DNA of 64,000 nt from CBDCWQ01 sp965223435 (lineage in GTDB: Bacteria > Myxococcota > Kuafuiibacteriia > Kuafuiibacteriales > Kuafuiibacteriaceae). Where the stretch lies: positions 248,001-312,000 of the forward strand of contig CBDCWQ010000019.1 in assembly GCA_965223435.1 (NCBI GenBank), given 5' to 3'. Positions 24,176-32,534 of the stretch are shown one piece after another; within the stretch, counting starts at the first letter, position 1; every line of letters starts with the position of its first letter. The notes under the pieces are model-generated. The model saw only the letters and a program-made list of their open reading frames with translations, made no database searches and was not told the origin of the DNA. A program made the translations under genes and the position numbers.

Positions 24176-25201
24176 ATGCTGCATCCAGGGAGACGACAGC
24201 CAAAGTGGAAGGCGGGAGTAGTCGTAATCGCTATGGGAGGGCTTTTGGGGGGATGTAACTCTGAGCTCGGAAACGCAACAGCCCCTCCAAGCACAACGAG
24301 AAACTGCCTTGCGGACTCTGCGACCGGCGACTGCCGAAAAGGGCTTGAACCGGGGCCAGGCGTAGAATCAAACGAACCCGACAGCCCTAACAATGAGCTC
24401 CCTAAGAATGAGCTCCCTGCCTCCGGATCACGCCCATCAGGTAGGACACCTACGACAAGCATAAGCCCAGATACGCACTTGTATGCGTTTTATTGCGCGG
24501 ACTGCCACGATCCGCTGCCCAACTCAAAGAAGCTGGGCCGAAGTGCAAACGACATTCGCTCAGCGCTGACGCGCGGTCTGATGGCCGAGACACCCGCGCT
24601 TCAATCGCTGACAGACCAACAGATCGAAACCATCGCCGAGGAACTTGTCATTCCGGTCGCGCCAATGCCCATAGACCCACCAGAGCGCCTCAGCAACAGT
24701 ACTTCCGCCACGCTGATCGCCAATCGGCATGTGCTGTCATCCAAGATGAGACTGCTGTTCGCGGGGACCCTCGAATCAGAGCAAGACCGAAATATCGACA
24801 ACATCATTCGACAACACATACTCGACCGAGCGCCCGTTTTTGGGGGCCCATGTAGCCGAGAAGAGGAGACATGCCCAGCGGAAGACGGTCGAACCGTGCA
24901 CGCCCGAGGCATTCCGCGGGCCAGTCCTTTGAGAAATGGATACCGCATTCGTACTTGCGAAGACGTACTTTCGGAAGACAGATCAATCAACAATCTTGTT
25001 GACCATGTCGGTCTAGAGGTCTCTTCACCAAGGTCCAAGGACAACCTAGGTAAGGTGTTTGTTGCGATGACCTCCCACCCTCTAGACGATGCCATTTACC
25101 AATCCTTCCGCGACATCGACAACACTGTTTCCGGCGATACGGATGCCTGGAGGTATATTGCCTTCGCGATCTGCATCTCTTCTGCCTTCGAGACAATCTA
25201 G
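24176..25201 (+). CDS. Lipoprotein with a heme c binding motif
   Basis: 341 residues. The frame is open from 23624 through the tandem repeat, but the ATG at 24176 gives a compact signal (GVVVIAMGGLLGGC, Cys27), so I start there. An ATG at 23948 is possible but would give a 100-residue leader. One CADCH motif (C107-H111) indicates a covalent heme, in a cytochrome-c-like segment (LYAFYCADCH..ADDIRSAL..LTDQQIETIAEELV). The rest, about 190-341, has several Cys and no family I recognise. It lies 11 bp before a second CxxCH protein and then a DUF1501-like protein, so the three form an operon. In related bacteria such sets are exported and of uncertain role, possibly electron transfer or oxidative degradation. 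Confidence 0.7.
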   Translation: MLHPGRRQPKWKAGVVVIAMGGLLGGCNSELGNATAPPSTTRNCLADSATGDCRKGLEPGPGVESNEPDSPNNELPKNELPASGSRPSGRTPTTSISPDTHLYAFYCADCHDPLPNSKKLGRSANDIRSALTRGLMAETPALQSLTDQQIETIAEELVIPVAPMPIDPPERLSNSTSATLIANRHVLSSKMRLLFAGTLESEQDRNIDNIIRQHILDRAPVFGGPCSREEETCPAEDGRTVHARGIPRASPLRNGYRIRTCEDVLSEDRSINNLVDHVGLEVSSPRSKDNLGKVFVAMTSHPLDDAIYQSFRDIDNTVSGDTDAWRYIAFAICISSAFETI

Positions 25202-25212
25202 CGGAGGTCTGT

Positions 25213-26613
25213 ATGCGAATTTGGAGTGCAACTTTTGTTATGGGTGCGGCGCTGGTCGCAGAAGACGCATCTGCTAAGCCCATCTCTGATGGTGCTTTGT
25301 ATCGAAAATGTTATGCGCAAATGACAAACACCTCGGTTTCAACAAAAAATCTAGTATACCAGGAGGTTGTCAAAGGCCAAAAGGATCCCATCGACGCGTG
25401 CATGGATGTACTCCGGGGGGCCATTTTGGTTGGATCAACAAGAGCACCCTCCTCGGTCCGGCTCGAAAATGTAACTGCAGAATCCAAAGCGGTCCTAAGA
25501 CGCTTCTACGCGCTCCACTACTCTTGGTTGTCTACAAGGACTTTTACCGCCAACCTTGTGTACCAAACCATCCCAAGCACCATGGATGTTTTAGGGGAGT
25601 CGTCTCCAGCAACCTACTGGACGCGAGCTCTTCTGGATCCATCCTTTGCCTTTGGGCAAGTGTTGACAACCAAAGAAAGCCTCATGCCAATCCGGAAGAA
25701 CATGAATCCAGGGGTTGGTGCTTTTTCAGGAAAGTCGCGCAGCATCTGGGATTACAAGGGCGACTTTGACCTTGCACCCACAGGAGAACTTCTGGGAATT
25801 CGCGGAGTGCCCCCCATCCCGGTCACGCAACCAGAAAAAAAGCCCCCCTCTTTTGAGCTCTTTTTTCACGCCGGAGGCGGCGTGATGGGCTTCAGCCCTT
25901 ATCTTCGGTACAACCTCAAACGAAAGAATGTCAACGTCGACCAAATGCCCCGAGAATGGTCCATCGCTGTTCTTAGAGATCTCCTGTGCCGAGAGGCACC
26001 CGTCGTCCGGGACGAAGACACCCTACACTACGTAGACGAAAGCTCAGAGCTGCCCTTTCGTATCAATAGCGGCTGCGTCCGGTGCCACGCTACCTTGGAT
26101 CAAATGTCGGCAGTCGTTCGGCACGTTCGGTATACGCCCCCCATAGACTACCGAAAAGGCGGCAGCGGTTCCTTTCCCTATCCGGTCGAAGTCACAGCCG
26201 ATCCCGAAAAGAAGTGGCCCATAGGCACCGATATACGGTACGGGCGAAGACCCACAACGGGGCATCTCATGCTCCGAACTTTCGATGGGGAGCTCGTCTC
26301 AAAGAAGCTCCAAAACCTCGATGATCTGGGTCAAACCTTGGCCGGCCTCGATGATCCCTATGTGTGTGTCGCCAAGCGATACTTCGAAGCCTTCACCGGC
26401 ATTCAAGTCCCACTCGGAGACTTTGACGACCCAGACCCCAACAGCGGCAGGACACTCTCGAAACCAGAGCAGTTTTTCTGGGAGGAAGTGGTTGGGCTTG
26501 GTGAAAACCTAAAAGACGACCCCAACCAAGATCCCATGACCCTTATCGAAGAGATTCTCAGAAAGCCATACTACGCGGACTCCGATCCAGCGGGCTTTGG
26601 GAGCACTCCATGA
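25213..26613 (+). CDS. Exported protein with CxxCH motif, DUF1588/DUF1585-like
   Basis: 466 residues. The start at 25213 has GGAGG (25203-25207) five nt upstream. A Sec signal peptide with probable cleavage after DASA directs it to the periplasm. A single CVRCH motif (C288-H292, then AxLDQM) and the C-terminal pattern YVCVAKRYFEAFTG..LIEEILRKPYY resemble the DUF1588/DUF1585 cytochrome-like modules of Planctomycetes and Myxococcota, though shorter than usual. The resemblance is from memory of motifs, not a search. It is the middle gene of the heme c operon, and its stop overlaps the next start (ATGA at 26610), suggesting translational coupling. It probably works physically with its neighbours. 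Confidence 0.65.
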   Translation: MRIWSATFVMGAALVAEDASAKPISDGALYRKCYAQMTNTSVSTKNLVYQEVVKGQKDPIDACMDVLRGAILVGSTRAPSSVRLENVTAESKAVLRRFYALHYSWLSTRTFTANLVYQTIPSTMDVLGESSPATYWTRALLDPSFAFGQVLTTKESLMPIRKNMNPGVGAFSGKSRSIWDYKGDFDLAPTGELLGIRGVPPIPVTQPEKKPPSFELFFHAGGGVMGFSPYLRYNLKRKNVNVDQMPREWSIAVLRDLLCREAPVVRDEDTLHYVDESSELPFRINSGCVRCHATLDQMSAVVRHVRYTPPIDYRKGGSGSFPYPVEVTADPEKKWPIGTDIRYGRRPTTGHLMLRTFDGELVSKKLQNLDDLGQTLAGLDDPYVCVAKRYFEAFTGIQVPLGDFDDPDPNSGRTLSKPEQFFWEEVVGLGENLKDDPNQDPMTLIEEILRKPYYADSDPAGFGSTP

Positions 26614-28262
26614 AAAAGCTACATCGACGAACCCTCTTGAAATCGGTTCTGGGCGCGACGGGGGCACGAATGGCCATGACCAATCCCCTGGCGCTTCTCT
26701 TGAGCCAAATTATGGAAGGACACGCCAGGGCCCAAGCCCAAAAGACGACCGGAACCTTCCTTTACATTCAGCTCGCCGGGGCGCCGGCTCGGTGGACACT
26801 CACGCCCCTCTTTCCGGTCAAAGCAGACCTTAACCTCCGCGTGCCCAACCCCATGGTGGCCACCAAATTTTCTGGCGGAAGTGTCTACGACGATATGGAT
26901 TACGCGGTCCACGAGGTCGAAGGTCTACAGATGCCTTGGCTTTGGCAGTTTGATGTTGCCCGCACGGGGGGCGGCGTTCGGCCCATGGCGGAGCTCCTCA
27001 AGAACATGATGATGATTCGGGGCATTCAGACCATCGGAGCCCATGCCCCCGCTCAATTTCTTCGTTTTCACCCGCTCGGCATCAAACAGACCTTCGGAGC
27101 AGTCGTGTCTGACGCCTCCAGTGCCCCCATTCCGGCGATCAACGCCGAGGCGCCCCAGTTCGAGCACATCAGCAAAAAGGGAACCTCGGCCATTGATCTG
27201 GTTACCCAAGACGATATGCTCGACCAACTCCTCGATGCGTTTTTGGCCAATCCCGACCGCTTCTACAAACACCACGGAAAAGACCTTCGAACGATGGTGG
27301 ACCGCTCCGTAGATGCCATGGAAGCTTGGACCCTCAAACAGTCGCCGTCCAGCCTTGCGACCAGCCAAAGCCTCAAGTCTGCGCGGCAGATGATTGAACG
27401 GGGCTTCGGTAACCTCAGCGAAGAGTTCACGGATCGGGTCCAAAAGTACCAAGACCTCGTGGACCGCACCATCCACCAAGAGGGCCGGGCCGGGATCAAC
27501 GACAAGCCCATTGGCGCCCCTGTCTCCCAACGAGATCGAGACTACCGAATCCTTGACGATTATATCATTTGCATCAATCCAGATCTAAGAAGCATCGTGA
27601 GTACCGAAGGCAGGTTTGGCCGAGCCAATGCCCGCAAAATGGCGGAGCATTTTGCGGTCGCAGAGTACGTCATCCTCAACCAACTGAGTAGCAGCATCAC
27701 CATTTCACCCGACCACCTCGGCGGGCTCACCGTTCAAATGCAAGGCCGAACGGGTTACGCCATCTCCCATGATGAGCACCGCGTCGGCAGGTTTGGCAGT
27801 TTACTCTGCAATACCCTCTTCAATCTCTCACTGGGCTCTTGCCTTTTAGAGCTTTTCGATCGCGTCAAAGAAGCTGGCCGCTTCAATGAGCTTGTGGTGG
27901 ACTGCTCCGGCGAGTTTGGTCGCCGACCTCGAGACAAGGCCAGCGGCTCAGACCACGACGGCAAGTCTTTAGATGTGGCTTTGTGGAGCGGCCGTCTCGG
28001 CGAAAAGCCCCAAGTGATCGGTGACATTGAAGCCAAATCGGAACAGATTGGCAGCGGCCAGTTCAAGCTCAGCTACTCGGGAACATGGGGTGTGGGCGCC
28101 AGGAACCCGGGCGTCGGTAAACTCAACCTAGGACACCTCGCCTCAACCCAAGCCCATTTGCTCAACGTGGACACCCCAACTCGTGCCTCCCCCTCCCTGT
28201 TGAAAGAACAGGCAGGCAAACTGGTTCCTATGCTTCCCACCGGTCGAATCAGAGACGAATAA
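26610..28262 (+). CDS. DUF1501-like exported protein
   Basis: 550 residues, starting on the ATGA overlap with the preceding stop. The N-terminus has a twin-arginine-like segment (HRRTLLKSVLGATGAR) and an Ala/Leu-rich stretch, so export by Tat or Sec is likely. Typical family landmarks are FLYIQLAGAPARWT near the start, MMMIRGIQTIGAHAP around residue 135, and GEFGRRPRDKASGSDHD near residue 433. The last matches the EFGRTP..GRDH signature of DUF1501, a sulfatase-related alkaline-phosphatase-fold family whose reaction is not established. Together with the two CxxCH proteins it forms a typical Myxococcota/Planctomycete exported set. Confidence 0.7.
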   Translation: MKKLHRRTLLKSVLGATGARMAMTNPLALLLSQIMEGHARAQAQKTTGTFLYIQLAGAPARWTLTPLFPVKADLNLRVPNPMVATKFSGGSVYDDMDYAVHEVEGLQMPWLWQFDVARTGGGVRPMAELLKNMMMIRGIQTIGAHAPAQFLRFHPLGIKQTFGAVVSDASSAPIPAINAEAPQFEHISKKGTSAIDLVTQDDMLDQLLDAFLANPDRFYKHHGKDLRTMVDRSVDAMEAWTLKQSPSSLATSQSLKSARQMIERGFGNLSEEFTDRVQKYQDLVDRTIHQEGRAGINDKPIGAPVSQRDRDYRILDDYIICINPDLRSIVSTEGRFGRANARKMAEHFAVAEYVILNQLSSSITISPDHLGGLTVQMQGRTGYAISHDEHRVGRFGSLLCNTLFNLSLGSCLLELFDRVKEAGRFNELVVDCSGEFGRRPRDKASGSDHDGKSLDVALWSGRLGEKPQVIGDIEAKSEQIGSGQFKLSYSGTWGVGARNPGVGKLNLGHLASTQAHLLNVDTPTRASPSLLKEQAGKLVPMLPTGRIRDE

Positions 28263-28384
28263 ACGCACACCCCGACTAAGGGTGTTGTCGGGACGCGGAT
28301 CAGATCTTCGTTCCTTATCGGCAGTGTAGCGGTACTTTTGCCCAGATCCGATTGATCGATGCCCTTGGCCGCCGCAACCTCCTA

Positions 28385-28403
28385 GTCCCGGTACGACCGG
28401 GAC
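28385..28403. promoter_or_regulatory. Perfect inverted repeat, possible terminator or activator site
   Basis: GTCCCGG-TACGA-CCGGGAC, a 7-bp perfect stem with a 5-nt loop. There is no T run after it on either strand. Its place about 200 bp upstream of a sigma54-like promoter also fits an activator-binding palindrome. Confidence 0.4.
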
Positions 28404-28414
28404 CTCGACGGACG

Positions 28415-28432
28415 CGGTACCAAAAGATCTCA
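28415..28432 (+). promoter_or_regulatory. Shared upstream element, copy 1
   Basis: CGGTACC-AAA-AGATCTCA. The same 15 fixed bases with a 3-nt gap recur at 30834-30851 before another sigma54-like promoter. A partial copy, GGACGCGG...AGATCT, lies at 28291-28307. Possible enhancer site. Confidence 0.45.
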
Positions 28433-28598
28433 GAAGCATCCATAGAGTGCCCCTCCGAAAATCTGCAGCCTACGCGTCCTAACTACCCAAGATCGCGCAC
28501 TGATTTCAGATTCGCTTGAGCGCCGCGACCACCCATACCCTGTACCTCGATGTGCGTCGTTCTCCGTCTAAAACGCAAGTTTCATGACCAGTAGGTCT

Positions 28599-28614
28599 TG
28601 GCACCACACTTGCA
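28599..28614 (+). promoter_or_regulatory. Sigma54 promoter of the LamG lipoprotein gene
   Basis: TGGCACC-ACAC-TTGCA: one mismatch to TGGCACG-N4-TTGCA, with GG and GC correctly spaced. Predicted start near 28625 gives a leader of about 140 nt. Confidence 0.65.
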
Positions 28615-28766
28615 CCTATTTGTTGCCAACCAGAAGCCGTCAGTGAGCGCCCCCTTTCGCCGCGAGGCCATCAGGGACGCTTCTTTGGGCAAGGGCTTCG
28701 GGACGTCCGGCTTAGGACACGACGGACTTGTTTCTGTCGGCCAAGGGAATGGAGGAACGAGACATT

Positions 28767-30728
28767 ATGATACAAAACAAGACAGCTCAAATCGTGGGCA
28801 CCCTGGCAAGCATCGCCGCGTTGAAACTGAGCGCCTGCGCGCCTGCTGACTTGCATTTGTTGCAAGAGGAACAACACAGCCTTACGAGTCATAGCCCGAC
28901 CGATGCTGTTTGGCATCTCACCTTCGATGAAGGCTCAGGCGATGCTACAGCCGACAAAACGAAACAAGGCCATCGTGCCCTGCTCCACGGAGCACCCCGT
29001 TGGCGCACCAATGACAACGGTTATGTGCTCGTACTCGATGGCATCGATGACTACGCCGACCAAGCGCCGCTGAATTTGGCGAGGTCAAATTTCACCGTGG
29101 CACTTCGCATGCGAGCCACCCGATACGAAGCGCTGGCTCCGATCTACAGTAACCGTCAGGGGAACGGTCAACGAATTGGTTTTGAGCTGCGATGGGCCTC
29201 GGTGCCAAATACGCTACAAGCGCTGGTCGATTTCGGTGATGTGACCGCAACAACCCAGGTTCCCTTGCCCGTAGGTCAATGGAAAAACGTTGCCGTCAGC
29301 GTCGATCGGCATGGTGACATGACTCTGTACCTAGATGGCCTGAAAGTAGGGCAAACAGATATCTCGACACATTCCCATATATCGTTGACCCATGGCAGCC
29401 CCGTACGCATTGGAACCCGTGCATTACCGAATGTTTTCTTCGAAGGAGAAATCGACAACGCCGTGGGATTCAATCGCGCATTGTCTCCAGAGACTATCCT
29501 CAATCTATTTCGGGCAAAGCCCATTCGCCATTGCTTTTCCAATCTTTTTTCCGACGCCTCAGCTTTTTTGGAGCGGCCATTTTCCGCGCGTCCGCAGTAT
29601 TTGCAGCCCGTCAGAGACCCAATTTTTGGCACACACATCACCCGAGTGACGGATCCTCAAGGAGCAATCCCTGGACTGGACTTAAGTTGGGGCCCCGTCG
29701 CCCGGCACCACTATTCTCGCGACCAAGCATGGAACGCAGATCAGAGCCTTTTGCTACTCAATAAAGGGACAAAAGGGGCACTGTTCCTCGACGGCCGAAC
29801 CTACAAGCCACTTTTTCAAAGGCGTACACCAGGCAAGGTTCGGTGGCATCCTACACGCCCCGAACTTCTTGTGTATGCATCGGATAACCAGATTGGCACG
29901 TGGGCCCCAAATGTAGATCCCCAAAAAGATGTCATCACACCATTGGCAACGTTTCACGGATATTCAGAGTTGAGCATTGGCAAAGACGAAGGCACACTGT
30001 CAGACGATGGCAAGTTGGTGGCCCTTTTGGCGCGCGATTCCTCAGGCGCCACGGTCGTTTTTGCTTTTGATCTACAAAGCAATAAACGATTCGATGACAT
30101 TGTTCTCACAGGCCGCAACATCGATAGCGCTTCTATTTCGCCACGAGGCAACTATATCATCGTAAAAGGCGATGACCTCGATTCCAATGGCGGTGCGGAC
30201 GATCAAAACCAAGTATATAGCCTCACCGGAAGGAAGGTGGGGTCACTGTGGTCACAGAGGCATCGTCCGGGCCACTACGATCTAACGATTGATTCGCAGG
30301 GGGATCAAGTTGCCGTTGGCATAAGCAAATCTCCGCCGGATGCCGGCTTGGTTATCAAGCGTCGGCTCTCAGACGGTCGTGTGACACGGTTGACAAACCA
30401 CGGTTGGGCTTCTCATACATCGACACGCAACATTCGTCGCCGCGGATGGGCTTATGTGACATACCGAAGGCAATACGACACGGTGACCAAACGTCCATTC
30501 TATGACGAGATTGTTGCCGTAAGTCTCGATGGTGTTCGCGACGATGGAAGCTATGACATCCATCGACTGGCTCACACCCATGCTATGATACCGCCTCCCC
30601 CTCAAGACGACTATAAAACGGAGCAACATGGGTCCGTTTCCCCAGACGGTACAAAAGTCATTTTCGGCAGCAACTGGGGCGACCCCAATGGCGATATAGC
30701 GGCCTACGTAGTGGACCTCTGCCTCTAA
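28767..30728 (+). CDS. LamG-domain lipoprotein with C-terminal beta-propeller
   Basis: 653 residues from ATG 28767, chosen because GGAGG (28751-28755) lies 11 nt upstream; the frame itself opens at a TTG at 28728. Lipobox KLSAC (Cys24). Residues about 45-245 form a concanavalin-A/LamG-type lectin domain (WHLTFDEGSGDATAD, LDGIDDYAD, WKNVAVSVDRHGDMTLYLDG, IDNAVGFNRAL), typical of glycan- or cell-binding modules. Residues about 290-650 read as TolB/oligogalacturonide-lyase-like propeller blades: HPTRPELLVYASD, SDDGKLVALLARD, SPRGNYIIVKGDD and SPDGTKVIFGSNW, one in each blade. No catalytic residues are obvious. Likely surface-anchored binding protein. Single gene behind a strong sigma54-like site. 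Confidence 0.8.
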   Translation: MIQNKTAQIVGTLASIAALKLSACAPADLHLLQEEQHSLTSHSPTDAVWHLTFDEGSGDATADKTKQGHRALLHGAPRWRTNDNGYVLVLDGIDDYADQAPLNLARSNFTVALRMRATRYEALAPIYSNRQGNGQRIGFELRWASVPNTLQALVDFGDVTATTQVPLPVGQWKNVAVSVDRHGDMTLYLDGLKVGQTDISTHSHISLTHGSPVRIGTRALPNVFFEGEIDNAVGFNRALSPETILNLFRAKPIRHCFSNLFSDASAFLERPFSARPQYLQPVRDPIFGTHITRVTDPQGAIPGLDLSWGPVARHHYSRDQAWNADQSLLLLNKGTKGALFLDGRTYKPLFQRRTPGKVRWHPTRPELLVYASDNQIGTWAPNVDPQKDVITPLATFHGYSELSIGKDEGTLSDDGKLVALLARDSSGATVVFAFDLQSNKRFDDIVLTGRNIDSASISPRGNYIIVKGDDLDSNGGADDQNQVYSLTGRKVGSLWSQRHRPGHYDLTIDSQGDQVAVGISKSPPDAGLVIKRRLSDGRVTRLTNHGWASHTSTRNIRRRGWAYVTYRRQYDTVTKRPFYDEIVAVSLDGVRDDGSYDIHRLAHTHAMIPPPPQDDYKTEQHGSVSPDGTKVIFGSNWGDPNGDIAAYVVDLCL

Positions 30729-30833
30729 GATAACATGGGAGCTCACCTGCATTGTTCCGAACCGGGTTGGGGTGTGGGTGGGCTCGAAAGAGAGATGCTG
30801 GGCCCTCGTAGGGTAGTCAATACAAAGGTCGAA

Positions 30834-30851
30834 CGGTACCCACAGATCTCA
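30834..30851 (+). promoter_or_regulatory. Shared upstream element, copy 2
   Basis: CGGTACC-CAC-AGATCTCA, matching 28415-28432 at all 15 non-gap positions. It is 31 nt upstream of the sigma54 -24 box at 30883. Confidence 0.45.
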
Positions 30852-30882
30852 CTTTAGTCGCCAAGTACATGCCTTCCTCCAA

Positions 30883-30898
30883 TGGCACGCCCCTTGCA
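30883..30898 (+). promoter_or_regulatory. Perfect sigma54 promoter of the vWA operon
   Basis: TGGCACG-CCCC-TTGCA, an exact match to the -24/-12 consensus. Predicted start near 30909 leaves a leader of about 40 nt with the ribosome site GGGAGG before ATG 30951. Confidence 0.8.
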
Positions 30899-30950
30899 CA
30901 GGTAGCGGGCTCAACGTTCAACACGTCGATATCTCACGGGAGGAAAAGAG

Positions 30951-32534
30951 ATGCACCACAAGCAGGCGACGAAGCAATGCCGCCTTCACGCGCGGAGCCA
31001 AACGAGCGCAATCGCGCTGCTACCCATGGCTCTTGCTCTTGGAGCTTGCTCCAACGTGGACCTTGTTCCGATTCAACACTCGGCAAATTTTATTGGAAAT
31101 TATTGCACAAACGACGCCGCAACCTTCGATGTTCCAGTTCGAATCAGTCTGATCATCGACACTTCCAAAAGTATGGAAGAAAACGACCCCAATGGTGCAC
31201 GAAGCACGGCAGCAGAAGAATTGGTTAGTGAACTCTCTCAGCTAGGAACCGACGTCGCCTTTAACTTCATATCTTTTGGGACTTCCGCTCGGCAGCTTAC
31301 GAACGGCTTTGTCAGCGACCGGTCGGAACTCAACCAAGCCCTCCGGGGCCTAAACGAACAGTCCGGAAACACAAACTACATCGACGCGATCAGCATGGCG
31401 AGGGCGGCGATACGAATCGAAATGCAAAAAGTCGATGAGGCGGTACGAATAGCTGAAGAGGAGTCCCGTGAGACACGCTTCATTCAGCCATGGTTCTTCG
31501 TGGTATTTCTGAGCGACGGCATCCCCTTGATGCCTCGAGGCATTATTCAATCTGGCGATTCGATCCTTGCAGAAGTGGACCTCATGATCCAGGAGGCGGC
31601 TTCCGCCCGAGGGATCACAATGCACACAGCCTTTCTCGGTGCAAAAAGCGACACCGAGCGCCCCGTGGCCGAGCTTCTACTGAAGAAGATGGCCGAAAAA
31701 GCCAAGGGCCTCTACTTTAGTTTCGAACAAGGAGACCAAATCGACTTCCGAATATTCGATTTCGAAGTGAAACGACTCTTCGACATAAAAAGAATCCTCG
31801 TACGCAATCTCTCAGCATCGGTCGTGGACAGCAGAGTACTCCCAGACAGCGACGCCGATGGCATTCACGATGGCCTCGAAGAATTACTCGGATCTGATCC
31901 CGGTGCCCGCGATTCTGACAACGATGGATTCACAGATGGTTTCGAATACCGTACTGCACTCGATCCAACAACGCCCGATTCTCTTTGCGGGTCAGATGCC
32001 TACGAGGACTGCGATGGCGACGGGCTCAACGACTGCGAGGAGAGTTTTCTTGCCCTGAAACCCTGCGACTTCGATACGGATGGAGACCTATTCCCCGATG
32101 GGTTTGAATTTTACAGCGGATCCGATCCCAAGGACTCCGAGGATATGCACCGTGACCCCGACCATGATGCAATCACGACTTCCGACGAACTCATCGCGCA
32201 AACTGCACCCACGACAGACGACGCATGGGCCCGCGACCGAATTGCGTACCAATTCGATGTACGGCAGCACTTTGACCCAACAGAGGGAACGATTTGCTAC
32301 AACTTTAGCGTAGACAACATCAGCATTACCCCGACCCAAGGAGACAGTCCCGATTCTGTCGGCGCAAACACGGTGGAAGTGTTGGTTCTTGAAGCCCCCA
32401 AAGACAATCCACAAAATATCATCTTCTATCGCACCACGGTCGAAGTTGAACACGGCCAACAATTGAATCAAAAGCTAACCATCCATCGCGACGGGTTTTT
32501 GCCAGTTGCGGAGAAAGGCTCTGCAGGAACATGA
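30951..32534 (+). CDS. Lipoprotein with von Willebrand A domain and calcium-binding repeats
   Basis: 527 residues. ATG 30951 follows GGGAGG seven nt upstream. Lipobox ALGAC (Cys33). The vWA domain, about 63-290, has the MIDAS motif D70-T-S-K-S74 and the later VVFLSDG strand, so it should bind a divalent metal and a partner protein. Residues about 300-400 carry thrombospondin type 3-like loops (DSDADGIHDGLEE, DSDNDGFTDGFE, DCDGDGLNDCEE, DTDGDLFPDGFE), which bind calcium and form stiff stalks. The C-terminal 110 residues are a beta domain without clear relatives. This design suits a surface adhesion or assembly protein. First gene of an operon behind a perfect sigma54 site; the stop overlaps the next start by ATGA. 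Confidence 0.85.
   Translation: MHHKQATKQCRLHARSQTSAIALLPMALALGACSNVDLVPIQHSANFIGNYCTNDAATFDVPVRISLIIDTSKSMEENDPNGARSTAAEELVSELSQLGTDVAFNFISFGTSARQLTNGFVSDRSELNQALRGLNEQSGNTNYIDAISMARAAIRIEMQKVDEAVRIAEEESRETRFIQPWFFVVFLSDGIPLMPRGIIQSGDSILAEVDLMIQEAASARGITMHTAFLGAKSDTERPVAELLLKKMAEKAKGLYFSFEQGDQIDFRIFDFEVKRLFDIKRILVRNLSASVVDSRVLPDSDADGIHDGLEELLGSDPGARDSDNDGFTDGFEYRTALDPTTPDSLCGSDAYEDCDGDGLNDCEESFLALKPCDFDTDGDLFPDGFEFYSGSDPKDSEDMHRDPDHDAITTSDELIAQTAPTTDDAWARDRIAYQFDVRQHFDPTEGTICYNFSVDNISITPTQGDSPDSVGANTVEVLVLEAPKDNPQNIIFYRTTVEVEHGQQLNQKLTIHRDGFLPVAEKGSAGT

Larger units (their letters stand above)
28263..28766. other. Regulatory intergenic region
   Basis: Follows the heme c operon. Contains alternative small stems just after the stop (ACACCC/GGGTGT at 28267-28285, CCCGAC/GTCGGG overlapping it), a perfect hairpin at 28385-28403, two GGACGCGG...AGATCT elements, and a sigma54-like promoter at 28599. 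No gene is seen. Confidence 0.5.
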
